DNA from: Beutenbergia cavernae DSM 12333
GTDB taxonomy: Bacteria; Actinomycetota; Actinomycetes; Actinomycetales; Beutenbergiaceae
Reading direction: 5' to 3'
DNA length: 64,000 bases
Assembly: GCF_000023105.1 (NCBI RefSeq)
Contig: NC_012669.1
Span: 2,171,025-2,235,024 of the forward strand
Shown here: piece by piece, positions 1 through 8,568 of the stretch
Layout of the letters: every line of letters begins with the position of its first letter
Numbering within the stretch: the first letter of the stretch is position 1
Translations under genes and position numbers: made by a program
Notes under the pieces: generated by a model
The model's input: the letters and a program-made list of their open reading frames with translations, nothing else
Database searches by the model: none
Told to the model about the DNA's origin: nothing

Positions 1-103
1 CATCGGCGGCGGCAAGGCGTTCGACACCTCAGTGGGCTGGTTTACTCGTCTCCTGACGGGCATCGGGCAGCCGCTCGTCCCGGCCGCGCCCGGCGCCCAC
101 TGA
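1..103 (+). CDS. C-terminal end of an unidentified protein (partial)
   Basis: An open frame enters from the left edge and ends at TGA 101-103. The readable tail is about 33 residues, containing GGGKAFDTSVGWF and ending PAAPGAH. Third codon positions are mostly G or C, as in neighbouring genes, so it is probably the true end of a gene. The fragment is too short to name. In mycobacteria the genes near the class II DAHP synthase gene include an acyltransferase and an exoribonuclease, but nothing here decides between them. Confidence 0.45.
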   Translation, partial: IGGGKAFDTSVGWFTRLLTGIGQPLVPAAPGAH

Positions 104-191
104 CGGCCGCGACGCGCCGGCGGGCGTCGTCGCCGGAGTCCGCGCTACGGACGCGGCGGGAGCCGTCCCTCCGGGTGCCTATCCTGGGGTC

Positions 192-1553
192 GTGACGATC
201 CCCGCCGACCCGCAGGTCCTCGCCGGCCTCGACGCCTGGCGCCGGCTGCCGGCCGTGCAACAGCCCGAGTGGCCGGACGCGGCGGTGCTGGCCTCGATCG
301 GCGCCGAGCTGGCGGCGGCGCCCCCGCTCGTGTTCGCCGGGGAGGCCGACGCGCTGCGCGAGAAGCTGGCCGCGGCGTCGCGCGGCGAGGCGTTCCTGCT
401 GCAGGGCGGCGACTGCGCGGAGACGTTCGCCGAGAGCTCCGCCGACAACATCCGGAACAAGGTCAAGACCATCCTCCAGATGGCCGTCGTGCTGACGTAC
501 GGCGCGAGCCTGCCGATCGTGAAGATGGGCAGGATGGCGGGGCAGTACGCCAAGCCGCGCAGCACCGGCACCGAGACGCGTGACGGCGTGACGCTGCCGG
601 CGTACCGCGGCGACACGATCAACGGGCACGAGTTCACGGCCGCGTCACGCACACCGGACCCCGCTCGGCTGCTCAAGGCGTACCACACGTCGGCTGCCAC
701 GCTGAACCTCATCCGCGCCTTCACGATGGGCGGGTTCGCGGACCTCCGGCGGGTGCACGAGTGGAACCGCGGCTTCATGACCAACCCGTCGTACAAGCAG
801 TACGACGAGCTCGCGTCCGAGATCGACCGGGCGATCAGGTTCATGGCCGCCGCGGGAGCCGACTTCGACGCGCTCCGCACCGTCGAGTTCTTCTCGAGCC
901 ACGAGGGTCTGCTGCTCGACTACGAGCGCCCGCTCACCCGCATCGACTCCCGGACCGGGCTGCCCTACGACTGCTCGGCGCACTTCCTGTGGATCGGCGA
1001 GCGCACCCGCCAGCTGGACGGGGCGCACGTCGACTTCTTCTCCCGCGTGCACAACCCGATCGGCGTCAAGCTCGGGCCGACGACGTCCGGGGACGACGCC
1101 CTCGCGCTGATGGACGCGCTCAATCCCGACGGCGTCGCGGGGCGGCTCACGTTCATCACCCGCATGGGTGCTGGCCGGATCCGCGACGCGCTGCCCGGCG
1201 TCGTCGAGAAGGTCGCCGCCGACGGCCGGCCTGTCGTGTGGGTGTGCGACCCGATGCACGGCAACACGATCACGTCGGCGAACGGCTACAAGACCCGACG
1301 GTTCACCGACGTCATCGACGAGGTGCGCGGCTTCTTCGAGGTGCACGCCGCCACCGGCACCGTGCCGGGTGGGCTGCACGTCGAGCTCACCGGCGACGAC
1401 GTGACGGAGGTGCTCGGCGGGGCGGAGGAGATCGACGACGTCGGGCTCGCCCGGCGGTACACGACGCTCGTCGATCCGCGCCTCAACCACCAGCAGTCCC
1501 TCGAGATGGCGTTCCTCGTGGCGGAGATGCTGCGGGAGCGTCCCACCGCGTGA
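192..1553 (+). CDS. aroG: Class II 3-deoxy-7-phosphoheptulonate synthase (DAHP synthase)
   Basis: This enzyme condenses phosphoenolpyruvate with erythrose 4-phosphate, the first step of the shikimate pathway, in the cytosol. The 453-residue product has the plant-type (class II) signature throughout: LQGGDCAE with the metal-binding cysteine near residue 76, RMAGQYAKPRS, HEGLLLDYE, GPTTSGDDAL, ITRMGAG and WVCDPMHGNT. The length is normal for the family. The GTG start is supported by the hexamer TATCCT (180-185) six bases upstream, a leaderless-type -10 box. The next gene starts at 1550 inside this stop codon, so the two are probably cotranscribed. The order aroG, kinase, Rv2175c-like gene and prenyl synthase resembles M. 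tuberculosis Rv2178c-Rv2173. Confidence 0.97.
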   Translation: MTIPADPQVLAGLDAWRRLPAVQQPEWPDAAVLASIGAELAAAPPLVFAGEADALREKLAAASRGEAFLLQGGDCAETFAESSADNIRNKVKTILQMAVVLTYGASLPIVKMGRMAGQYAKPRSTGTETRDGVTLPAYRGDTINGHEFTAASRTPDPARLLKAYHTSAATLNLIRAFTMGGFADLRRVHEWNRGFMTNPSYKQYDELASEIDRAIRFMAAAGADFDALRTVEFFSSHEGLLLDYERPLTRIDSRTGLPYDCSAHFLWIGERTRQLDGAHVDFFSRVHNPIGVKLGPTTSGDDALALMDALNPDGVAGRLTFITRMGAGRIRDALPGVVEKVAADGRPVVWVCDPMHGNTITSANGYKTRRFTDVIDEVRGFFEVHAATGTVPGGLHVELTGDDVTEVLGGAEEIDDVGLARRYTTLVDPRLNHQQSLEMAFLVAEMLRERPTA

Positions 1554-2155
1554 CGGCGCCGGAGGTCCCGGCCGAGCTGCCGGCAGACCGGTCGCTCCCC
1601 CCGGGGCAGCGCCTCGTCGGCGCGCTGCCCGTCATGCACTACGGTCCCGTGCCGAAACGCCGCCCCGAGCGATGGGACCTGCGCGTCGGCGGGGCGACGG
1701 CGAGCGGTGCCGAGCACGTCCTCGGGTGGGACGACGTCGCCGCCCTGCCTCGGCTGGAGGTCGTCGCCGACCTGCACTGCGCGAGCCGGTGGAGCGTGCT
1801 CGACCAGTCCTGGTCGGGGCACGCCGCGAGCGCCCTGGTGGAGCTCGCCCCACCACGCAGCGACGTGGCGGAGGTGCTCGTCTTCGCGGAGTTCGGGTAC
1901 GCCGCCGTCGTCGCCCTCGAGGACCTCGTGTCCGGTCGCGCCGTGCTGGCGACCCACCTCGACGGCGAGGTGCTCGACGACGCGCACGGGGGCCCGTTGC
2001 GCCTCGTGATCCCGCACCTGTACAGCTGGAAGGGTCCGAAGTGGCTCCGGGGGTGGACCTACCTCACGGAGCCCGAGCGTGGCTTCTGGGAGGCACGCGG
2101 GTACCACCGGCGGGGGGACGCCTGGCGGGAGGAGCGGTACGCCTACCAGGAGTGA
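1550..2155 (+). CDS. Molybdopterin-dependent oxidoreductase, sulfite-oxidase-like fold
   Basis: The 201-residue protein matches the catalytic domain of the sulfite oxidase/YedY (MsrP) group, which binds a molybdenum cofactor. Visible marks are DLHCASRWS near residue 90, where the cysteine is the expected Mo ligand, then PHLYSWKGPKWLRGW and GFWEARGYH near the end. There is no signal peptide or Tat motif, so unlike YedY it should be cytosolic. It has no dimerisation domain and no heme domain. The GTG start overlaps the aroG stop by four bases (GTGA), suggesting translational coupling. The substrate is unknown. Confidence 0.85.
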   Translation: MTAPEVPAELPADRSLPPGQRLVGALPVMHYGPVPKRRPERWDLRVGGATASGAEHVLGWDDVAALPRLEVVADLHCASRWSVLDQSWSGHAASALVELAPPRSDVAEVLVFAEFGYAAVVALEDLVSGRAVLATHLDGEVLDDAHGGPLRLVIPHLYSWKGPKWLRGWTYLTEPERGFWEARGYHRRGDAWREERYAYQE

Positions 2156-2185
2156 CGCCTCGGTGCGCGAGGTGACCGGCGCGCC

Positions 2186-4153
2186 CTAGACGACGGTGAG
2201 CGTGATGACCGTGCCGCGAGGCTGCATCGACCCGGCCTCGACGCTCTGCAGCCGCACCGTGCCGAACAGTCCGCCGAACACGTCCTCCCTGGCCACCTCG
2301 AACCCCAGGCCGGTGAGCAGCGCCTCGGCATCGACGAACTGTTCGCCGACGACGTCGGGCACCTCGAACAGCTCGGGTCCCTTCGAGACGACGATCGTGA
2401 CCGGCGTGCCCTGGACGGAGGGACCGACGACGCTCTGCGAGATCACGTGCTGAGCCGCGACGTCGTCGCTGAACTCCTCGGTGACAGTGATCTCCTCGCG
2501 GGTGATGTCGAGCACCCGTGTGAGCTCCTCGACGGCGTCGTCCACGTGCGCCCCGAGCAGCTCCGTCACGGTGACCGGCTCGGGCCCCTCGGAGACCGTG
2601 AGCTCGACCACCGTGTCGTGCGGGACGGAGTCGCCCGCCTCGACGTTGGCGCTGACGACGGCGCCCTCCGGGACGTTCCGGTCGTGGTCGCGGTCGGGTT
2701 CTGCCGCGGTCAGCCCGACGGACGCGAGGGCGGCCAGCACCTCGTCCTCGGGGACGCCCACGAGCTCCGGGACCTCGACCATGCGGATCCCGAGGGAGAC
2801 GACCAGGTCGATGGCGGCGCCCCGGGCGAGACGGCTGCCGGAGGACGGGTCGGTCCCCACCACCTGGCCGGCCGGGATCGAGTCGTGGTGCTCCTCGGAC
2901 CGGGAGACCTCGAGGTCGAGCTCCGTCAGGGCGGCGGCGGCGTCGTCGGCCTCCTCGCCGGCGAGATCCGGGACGAGGACCGGCGCGCCCGGCCCGAGCG
3001 TCACGTACCAGCCGCCGGCCCCGGCCACGGTCACCAGCAGCAGCGCGAGCACCCACGCGATGATCCGGCGCCGCGGCGACCGACGGCGTCGCGGCGCCGG
3101 CGGAGCCTCCGCGGCGGGCGGGGACACGGCACCGATGGGCAACGCGATCGTGCCCGTGCCCGGGCCGTCGTCGAGCCGGGTGGTCGGGGAGTGCGGGATG
3201 CCGTCGAACGCGTCGTCGACGGCGTCGTCGCTCTCGTCCGGGTCGTCCTCGACGCCGATCTCCTCGCCCGCCCCGGGGACGTCGGCGCGCAGGGCGAGCG
3301 CCCGGTCGTCCATGGCGGCCCGGGTCCGGCGGAGCTCGACCACGGCGGCGCCGGCGTCGACGGGGCGTTCGTCGGCGTCGCGGGCGGTGAGCGCGGCGAG
3401 CAGGTCGTCAACCTCGATCGGCAGCCACGGCACCCGGTCCGACGGCGCCGGGACGTCCTCGTGGACGTGCTGGTAGGCGACCTGGATCGGGGAGGTCCCC
3501 GTGAACGGCTGGCTCCCGGTGATCGCCTCGTACAGCAGGATGCCGGCGGCGTACACGTCCGCGCGCGCGTCGGCCTCACCGGAGGTGACGATCTCGGGGG
3601 AGAGGTACGCGACGGTGCCCAGCAGCGTGCCGGTGCTGGCCGCCGTCGCCTCCGTCACCGCCCGAGCGAGCCCGAAGTCCGCGACCTTCACGCGACCCTC
3701 CGGCGTCACGAGCACGTTCTCCGGCTTGACGTCGCGGTGCACCAGGCCGGCGCGGTGCGCGGCCGCGAGCGCGTCGAGCACGGCTTCCCCGACGTCGAGC
3801 GCCTCCCCGAGCGGCAGCGAGCCCCTGGCGTGCAGCTCCGCCCGGAGGTTGCGCCCGGGCACGTACTCCATCGTGAGGTAGCTGAGGTCGCCCTCGGTGC
3901 CCTGGTCGAGCACGGCGACGATGCCCGGGTGGGTGAGCCGGGCGGCCGCGCGGGCCTCACGGCGGAAGCGGGCGACGACGTCGGTCCCGTCCGCGAGGTG
4001 CGGGTGCATGACCTTCAGCGCCACCTCCCGGTCCAGACGCCGGTCGGTCGCGAGATAGACGGTCGCCATGCCGCCTCGGGCGATCCGGCGCACGACCTCG
4101 TACCGCCCGTCGACCGTCCGGCCGACGAGAGGATCCGTGATCGTGGTCGCCAC
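2186..4153 (-). CDS. pknL: Transmembrane serine/threonine protein kinase with PASTA domains (PknL-type)
   Basis: This 655-residue Hanks-type kinase has a catalytic domain at about residues 15-280: glycine loop IARGGMATVY, VALKVM lysine, HRDVKPENV catalytic loop, VADFGLA and an SPEIV activation segment. An acidic linker and a basic patch precede one membrane helix (WVLALLLVTVAGAGGW). The outer half holds about four PASTA repeats (PDLAGEEADDA, PELVGVPEDEV, TELLGAHVDDA, PDVVGEQFVDA), expected to sense muropeptides or lipid II outside the cell. M. tuberculosis PknL itself lacks PASTA repeats, so the symbol rests on synteny. The GTG start follows TACCAT (4161-4166, minus strand) by seven bases. 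It is divergent from the Rv2175c-like gene. Confidence 0.93.
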   Translation of the reverse strand: MATTITDPLVGRTVDGRYEVVRRIARGGMATVYLATDRRLDREVALKVMHPHLADGTDVVARFRREARAAARLTHPGIVAVLDQGTEGDLSYLTMEYVPGRNLRAELHARGSLPLGEALDVGEAVLDALAAAHRAGLVHRDVKPENVLVTPEGRVKVADFGLARAVTEATAASTGTLLGTVAYLSPEIVTSGEADARADVYAAGILLYEAITGSQPFTGTSPIQVAYQHVHEDVPAPSDRVPWLPIEVDDLLAALTARDADERPVDAGAAVVELRRTRAAMDDRALALRADVPGAGEEIGVEDDPDESDDAVDDAFDGIPHSPTTRLDDGPGTGTIALPIGAVSPPAAEAPPAPRRRRSPRRRIIAWVLALLLVTVAGAGGWYVTLGPGAPVLVPDLAGEEADDAAAALTELDLEVSRSEEHHDSIPAGQVVGTDPSSGSRLARGAAIDLVVSLGIRMVEVPELVGVPEDEVLAALASVGLTAAEPDRDHDRNVPEGAVVSANVEAGDSVPHDTVVELTVSEGPEPVTVTELLGAHVDDAVEELTRVLDITREEITVTEEFSDDVAAQHVISQSVVGPSVQGTPVTIVVSKGPELFEVPDVVGEQFVDAEALLTGLGFEVAREDVFGGLFGTVRLQSVEAGSMQPRGTVITLTVV

Positions 4154-4160
4154 GCGGCCG

Positions 4161-4223
4161 ATGGTACCTGCGGGAAAGCGTGTTTCCCGCGAGGCGCCGC
4201 GGACGGTGCGGCGCCTCTACGCT
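4161..4223. promoter_or_regulatory. Divergent promoter pair, pknL / Rv2175c-like gene
   Basis: The 76-bp space between the two divergent genes carries a minus-strand -10 hexamer TACCAT (plus-strand 4161-4166) seven bases before the kinase GTG. It also carries a plus-strand hexamer TACGCT (4218-4223) six bases before the GTG at 4230. Both spacings predict transcripts starting at or within a base or two of the start codon. No clear -35 elements are seen. Confidence 0.5.
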
Positions 4224-4229
4224 GGAGGG

Positions 4230-4610
4230 GTGGACATCGATCTCGACGCCCTGGTCACAGACTGGCTCTCGATCCCGGAGGCGGCCGACCTGCTCGGCGT
4301 GGAGCAGCGGCAGGTGCGCTCCCTCGTGCGCGACCGCCGGCTCGTCGCGGTTCGCCGTGGCTCGAACGACGCCCTGGGCGTCCCGGCGGCGTTCCTCGTG
4401 ACGACGACGGACGACGACGGGGCCGCGACACGTGTGCTGCCGCCGCTCCGGGGGAGCCTGATCCAGCTCGGCGACGCCGGGTACGACGATGCCGAGGCCG
4501 TCCGGTGGCTCTTCACCCACGAGGAGTCCCTCGACGCGCGGCCGGTGGACGCGCTCCGAGCCGGCCGGGCGAGCGCGGTGCGACGAGCGGCGCAGTCGCT
4601 CGCGTTCTGA
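4230..4610 (+). CDS. Rv2175c-family DNA-binding protein
   Basis: The 126-residue protein resembles mycobacterial Rv2175c, a winged-helix DNA-binding protein phosphorylated by PknL. The N-terminal half contains a helix-turn-helix-like segment (LSIPEAADLLGVEQRQVRSL). The C-terminal half (LRGSLIQLGDAGYDD, EAVRWLFT) is the family's conserved tail. It is divergent from the PASTA kinase, the same pairing as in M. tuberculosis, so it is a likely kinase substrate; that role is known in Mycobacterium and inferred here. The GTG start is set by TACGCT six bases upstream. A longer upstream frame exists but would run through the promoter and into the kinase gene. Confidence 0.88.
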   Translation: MDIDLDALVTDWLSIPEAADLLGVEQRQVRSLVRDRRLVAVRRGSNDALGVPAAFLVTTTDDDGAATRVLPPLRGSLIQLGDAGYDDAEAVRWLFTHEESLDARPVDALRAGRASAVRRAAQSLAF

Positions 4611-4657
4611 TGCGAGAGCGCGATCGGGCCGCCGGCGGAGGCCCCACGACCTCGACG

Positions 4658-5395
4658 ATGCACGTCATCGCCGAACGCCTCATCGACGACGGCGTCCTCG
4701 AGCGTGAGTTCACCCTCGGCGAGATCCCCGGCGTCCTGTGGACGCCCCCATCCGCCTCCGCATCCGCGCCGGCGCCGGTGATCCTGCTCGGCCACCCTGG
4801 CGGACTGAACGGGATGTACCCCCGGCTGGCGGGGCGTGCCCGGCAGTGCGCGGCGAACGGCTTCGCCGCCGCCACCATCGAGCTCCCGGGAAGCGGCGAC
4901 CGGCCCCGATCCGTCGACGCCGAGCAGGCTCGCGCCGACCTGCGTCGGGCGGTGGCGGCCGGCGAGCCGGTCGACGGCGAGATCGTCGACCGGCTGGTCC
5001 TCCCGCTGGTCGAGAAGGCGGTCCCGGAATGGCGGACCACGCTGGACGCACTCCTCTCGCTGCCCGAGATCGGCGGACCGGTCGGGTACTCGGGCGGCGT
5101 GATCGCGATCGGCGTCCGGCTGGCGCTGGTCGAACCGCGCATCGCGGCCGCCGGTCTCTTCGCCGGGAGCTTCGTGCCCCGCGCCACGTTCGACGAGGCC
5201 CGACAGGTCACGATCCCGCTGCACGTCCTGCTGCAGTGGGACGACGAGGGAAACGACCGGCAGATGGCCCTGGACCTGTTCGACGCGTTCGGCTCCGAGG
5301 AGAAGACGCTGCACGCCAACATGGGCGGGCACACCGGCGTCCCACGGTTCGCGGGGGACGACGCGGCCAGGTTCTTCGTCCGGCACCTGCGGTGA
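4658..5395 (+). CDS. Alpha/beta hydrolase
   Basis: The product of 245 residues is a serine hydrolase of the alpha/beta fold. GHPGGLNGMYPR forms the oxyanion-hole region. GYSGG is the nucleophile elbow with the presumed catalytic serine, QWDDEGN supplies a likely acid, and GGHTGVPRF the histidine. No signal peptide or membrane segment is seen. Two starts are possible: ATG 4658, with GGAGG about 17 bases upstream, and ATG 4610, which overlaps the preceding stop (TGATG) and adds 16 low-complexity residues. I prefer 4658 because the family-like sequence begins there, but coupling favours 4610. The substrate cannot be inferred. Confidence 0.8.
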   Translation: MHVIAERLIDDGVLEREFTLGEIPGVLWTPPSASASAPAPVILLGHPGGLNGMYPRLAGRARQCAANGFAAATIELPGSGDRPRSVDAEQARADLRRAVAAGEPVDGEIVDRLVLPLVEKAVPEWRTTLDALLSLPEIGGPVGYSGGVIAIGVRLALVEPRIAAAGLFAGSFVPRATFDEARQVTIPLHVLLQWDDEGNDRQMALDLFDAFGSEEKTLHANMGGHTGVPRFAGDDAARFFVRHLR

Positions 5396-5432
5396 GGCCC
5401 GAGCCGTAGGCGTCGGGAGTGCGGGGCCGCGC

Positions 5433-6521
5433 TCAGGCGACGCGCGCGACGGCGGAGCGCAGCAGGCGCTCCAGTCGCTCGGTCGAGCCGACGCCGGGGG
5501 GCGGGTCGGCCAGTGCCGCCAGACCTTCCTGCGCCCGTGCCTCGATCATCTCCTCGACGGCGTGCAGCGCACCCGAGGACGTGAGGATGCCCCGCAGCCG
5601 GGCGACGCCGTCGGCGTCGAGCCCCTGGTCGCCGACGGCGGAGCGCAGGTCGTCGGCGTCGGCGTCGTCGGCGAGCTCGAGACCGAGCGCCAGGAGCACT
5701 GTCCGCTTGCCCTCGCGCAGGTCGTCCCCGGCGGGCTTCCCGGTGACGGCGGGGTCGCCGAAGACCCCGAGGACGTCGTCGCGCAGCTGGAACGCCGTCC
5801 CCACGGGAAGGCCGACCCTGCTGCACCACGCGAGGACGTCGTCGTCGGCCCCGGCGAGCGCGGCGCCGAGCACGAGCGGGTGCTCCACCGAGTACCGCGC
5901 CGCCTTCGCCTCGATCACGCGCCGCGCGCGGTCGGCGTCCCCGGCGGGATCCCACGGGGCGAGCGCCGCGTAGACGTCGAGGTACTGGCCGAGCGTCACC
6001 TCGCCGGACATGTGGGCGTAGACCTCGTCCGCGCGTGCGGCGCGCTCGAGGGGCACCAGCCGGACGGCCCGCGCGAACGTCGACGAGCTGAGCATGAGCA
6101 GGAGGTCCCCGAGGAGGATGGCCCCCGCCTCGCCGAACCGGTCCGCGTCGCCGAGCAGGCCGGCCGCACGGTGCTCTGCGGCGAGACGGCGGTGGGCGGC
6201 GGGCGCGCCCCGGCGGACGTCCGACGCGTCCATGACGTCGTCGTGCACGAGTGCCGCCGCCTGGAACAGCTCGAGCGCCGCCCCCGCGAGCACGACCGGG
6301 TCGCCGGCGCTCGGGACCGCGCCGCCGGCCGCCTCCCACGCCGCGCAGCACAGGAGGGCGCGGAGCCGCTTCCCTCCGGTCGCGGCCTGGGCTGCGGCCG
6401 CGAGCAGCGGCAGCGACTCCGGCCCGATGGACGCGTAGGCGGCGCCGGCGGCATCCAGCGACTCGCCCACGCACTGCTCGACGAGCGCACGGTCGCGCTC
6501 GTCGGGATCGATGGTCGGCAC
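5433..6521 (-). CDS. Polyprenyl (geranylgeranyl-type) diphosphate synthase
   Basis: This trans-isoprenyl diphosphate synthase adds isopentenyl diphosphate to an allylic primer. The 362 residues contain GGKRLRALL, the first aspartate-rich motif HDDVMDASDVRRG (DDxxD) and the second aspartate region FQLRDDVLGVFGDP, followed by GKPAGDDLREGKRTVL, all typical of the IdsA group. Product chain length cannot be read reliably. It corresponds in position to idsA2 (Rv2173) of M. tuberculosis. The GTG start lies six bases after TACGCT (minus strand, 6528-6533). Genes flanking this one are convergent (hydrolase) and divergent (DUF4192). Together with dxs at the other end of the window it belongs to isoprenoid synthesis. 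Confidence 0.93.
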   Translation of the reverse strand: MPTIDPDERDRALVEQCVGESLDAAGAAYASIGPESLPLLAAAAQAATGGKRLRALLCCAAWEAAGGAVPSAGDPVVLAGAALELFQAAALVHDDVMDASDVRRGAPAAHRRLAAEHRAAGLLGDADRFGEAGAILLGDLLLMLSSSTFARAVRLVPLERAARADEVYAHMSGEVTLGQYLDVYAALAPWDPAGDADRARRVIEAKAARYSVEHPLVLGAALAGADDDVLAWCSRVGLPVGTAFQLRDDVLGVFGDPAVTGKPAGDDLREGKRTVLLALGLELADDADADDLRSAVGDQGLDADGVARLRGILTSSGALHAVEEMIEARAQEGLAALADPPPGVGSTERLERLLRSAVARVA

Positions 6522-6641
6522 GTGGTCAGCGTAGGCGAGTCGCGTGTCGCGGGTTGTCCCCGGATCGCGCTGCGTCCTGGGTCCGTGACGTCGTCCACAC
6601 CGCGCCGACGAGCCCGGCAGCGAGCGCTGTGTGATGCCGTC

Positions 6642-7784
6642 ATGAGCCCCTCATCCTCAGCCCCGCGTCCCACCTCCGGATCCGCCGACGTCGTCCCTGT
6701 CGTCCGCGCCAGCGAGCCACGCGAGATGCTCGCGTTCCTGCCCTACGCCGTGGGGTTCCACCCCAGCGACTCCGTGGTGGTGGCCTCGCTGCGCCCGCCA
6801 CGCGGCCGGATCGGCCTCGTCGCGCGCCTCGACACGGCCGATCTCGCGGGTCCGGACGGCGACGCCGTCGCCGCCGCCCTCGCGCACCACCTCGCCCGCG
6901 ACGGCGCGAGGCGCGTGTTCGTGGCCGTCTACACCGACCTGGATCCGGCCGAGGCGCGTGAGCCCGGGAGCGTCCCGGCGCGAGCTCTCGGTGCGTTCCT
7001 GGCGACGCCCGAGCTCCCCGAGGTGCTCGAGCCGTGGGTGGTCGGCCGCAGGGGGTACGCCGGGTGGCGATGCGCGGACGCCACCTGCTGCCCGGCTGCC
7101 GGCCGGCCGCTGCGCGAGCTGGACGGGACGCAGGTGGCTGCGCACATGGTGCTCGCGGGCGAGCGGCCCGCCCGGGACAGGTCGGATCTCGTGCCGCGAC
7201 CGGAACCGAGCGGGCCGCGCCGTCGCGCGGCAGCCGCTGCGGCTCGGCGCGTGCGCCTCGCGCCCGGGGCGTCACGGTCCGAGCTCGCGGCATGGCGTGC
7301 CGAGCGGGCCGAGCAGGTGATCGGGCTGCTCGACGACGCCGACGGCGGCGGTGCCGGGCCCGCTCCTCGGGCGCTCGGCGAGCTGGCGGCCGGGCTCGCT
7401 GACACCGGCGTGCGGGACGTCGTGCTCGCGTGGCTCGTGCACCACGGCGTGGGAGCCGGGGCGTGCCCGAGCACGGGCGCCTGCGACCTCGACGTCGGGG
7501 CGGCGCTCGGTGCCGTGTTCCGACCGGGCGGCGTGCAGCCGCGTCCCGCGCTCCTCGCGCCGGCCCAGGGCGTGCTGGAGGCGGCCGCACGGGTGGCCCC
7601 GAGAGCGACGCGGGTGCACGTCCTCACCACGTTGGCGTGGGTGGCGTGGTGGAGCGGCGAGGGTGCACGGGCGGGTGCCCTGCTCGAGGCCGCGCTCGTG
7701 CTCGACCCGGACCACGCGCTCGCCGGACTCCTGGACGCGACGCTCGCGGGAGGGATCCCGCCCGGGTGGGCACGTTCGGCCTGA
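6642..7784 (+). CDS. DUF4192 family protein
   Basis: This 380-residue protein of unknown function begins with the conserved DUF4192 opening (EMLAFLPYAVGFHPSDSVVV) and continues with the RDGARRVFVAVYTD core. The C-terminal half is helical and alanine-rich, with HVLTTLAWVAWWSGEGAR and DHALAGLLD, resembling a TPR-like tail. No signal peptide or membrane helix is seen. The ATG at 6642 places the family motif about 30 residues in, which is usual. The hexamer TGTGAT sits six bases upstream, a poor match to the window's leaderless -10 pattern. It is divergent from the prenyl synthase. Confidence 0.83.
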   Translation: MSPSSSAPRPTSGSADVVPVVRASEPREMLAFLPYAVGFHPSDSVVVASLRPPRGRIGLVARLDTADLAGPDGDAVAAALAHHLARDGARRVFVAVYTDLDPAEAREPGSVPARALGAFLATPELPEVLEPWVVGRRGYAGWRCADATCCPAAGRPLRELDGTQVAAHMVLAGERPARDRSDLVPRPEPSGPRRRAAAAAARRVRLAPGASRSELAAWRAERAEQVIGLLDDADGGGAGPAPRALGELAAGLADTGVRDVVLAWLVHHGVGAGACPSTGACDLDVGAALGAVFRPGGVQPRPALLAPAQGVLEAAARVAPRATRVHVLTTLAWVAWWSGEGARAGALLEAALVLDPDHALAGLLDATLAGGIPPGWARSA

Positions 7785-7866
7785 CCGCTGCTGCCCCGTG
7801 CCGGGCCGGTGCCGTGGGGATCGGGTAGCCTCGCGGCACCTGGACACCGAGCCGAGGAGGGCCTCC

Positions 7867-8262
7867 ATGCCGATCGTCGTGGGCTACCTGGCCACCGCGG
7901 AAGGGGAGGCCGCTCTCGAGGCGGCTCTCGCCGAGGCGAGGCGCCGCGAGGACCGCCTGGTCGTCGCCGTCTCGCAGCGACGCGGGGACGACGACGCGGC
8001 CGGTCTGGAGGAGCGCATCGAGGCGGTCCGCGACCGGCTCGACGCCGAGGGCGTCGGGTACGAGGTCCGGCAGGTGCAGCGCGGCAGCGACGTCGCCGAC
8101 GACCTCATCGCCATCGCGGAGGAGACCGACGCGTCGCTCATCGTCATCGGGCTGCGCCGGCGCTCACCGGTGGGCAAGCTCATCCTCGGCTCCAACGCCC
8201 AGCGCATCCTGCTGGACGCACCCACCCCCGTGCTGGCGGTGAAGTCCGCAGGAGAGCGGTGA
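7867..8262 (+). CDS. Universal stress protein (UspA family)
   Basis: The 131-residue single-domain Usp protein starts IVVGYLATAEGEAALEAAL and ends with the ATP-binding signature GLRRRSPVGKLILGSNAQRILLDAPTPV (broken across lines: GxxxxxGKLxLGSxAxxxL), followed by the family's VLAVK strand. Such proteins bind ATP and respond to stress; the precise role is unknown. The ATG is preceded by GAGGAGG (7854-7860), a strong ribosome binding site. TAGCCT at 7826-7831 is a likely -10 box giving a leader of about 30 bases. It lies directly upstream of the glycine-riboswitch promoter. Confidence 0.88.
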   Translation: MPIVVGYLATAEGEAALEAALAEARRREDRLVVAVSQRRGDDDAAGLEERIEAVRDRLDAEGVGYEVRQVQRGSDVADDLIAIAEETDASLIVIGLRRRSPVGKLILGSNAQRILLDAPTPVLAVKSAGER

Positions 8263-8268
8263 TAGCGT
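8263..8268 (+). promoter_or_regulatory. Probable -10 box of the gcvTHP operon
   Basis: TAGCGT overlaps the stop of the universal stress gene and fits TANNNT. A transcript starting near 8275 would place the whole tandem glycine riboswitch in its 5' leader. The -35 region (around 8239-8245, GTGAAGT) is weak. This assignment is inference from position. Confidence 0.4.
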
Positions 8269-8340
8269 GCCCGGCGGGCGCCAGGTGCCCGGCACACGCC
8301 GGGCAGAGCCGGAACCCACCACAACTGCACACGAGGCCAT

Positions 8341-8535
8341 GACGAGTCGCGGCGGGAGAGCCCCCGGATCCCTGGGGGCACCGAAGGAGCAACGACCCCG
8401 CCAATCTCTCAGGTACCCGTACCGCCGTGACCAGGCCACTCTGGAAAGCAGGGCGCCCCGCGCCCTCGCCCAAGGTGAAAGGCTCCCCGACCAGCTGGGG
8501 CGCCGAAGCTCTCAGGCACCGCAACAGAGGGGGAA
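8341..8535 (+). promoter_or_regulatory. Tandem glycine riboswitch
   Basis: The 306-bp space before gcvT is filled by this element. Aptamer 1 (about 8349-8450) shows GGCGGGAGAGC, CACCGAAGGAGCAA, CAATCTCTCAGGTACC and ACTCTGGAAAG. Aptamer 2 (about 8462-8533) repeats the layout with CAAGGTGAAAGGCTCC, GCGCCGAAGCTCTCAGGCAC and CAACAGAGG. The CGAAGG/CTCTCAGG pairs are the conserved glycine-binding cores. Two aptamers in tandem before gcvT are characteristic of the known class, which activates glycine cleavage when glycine is abundant. The expression platform (8535-8568) is short and carries no ordinary poly-U terminator, so control may act at translation initiation; that last point is inference. Confidence 0.93.
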
Positions 8536-8568
8536 CGCCCAGCTCGCCCCTGCCCCCGGAGCGCCGTC

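Noticed and set aside
2156-2185. Terminator between the Mo-oxidoreductase and pknL
   Set aside because: Only a 5-bp stem (CCTCG/CGAGG) is present, too weak to call.
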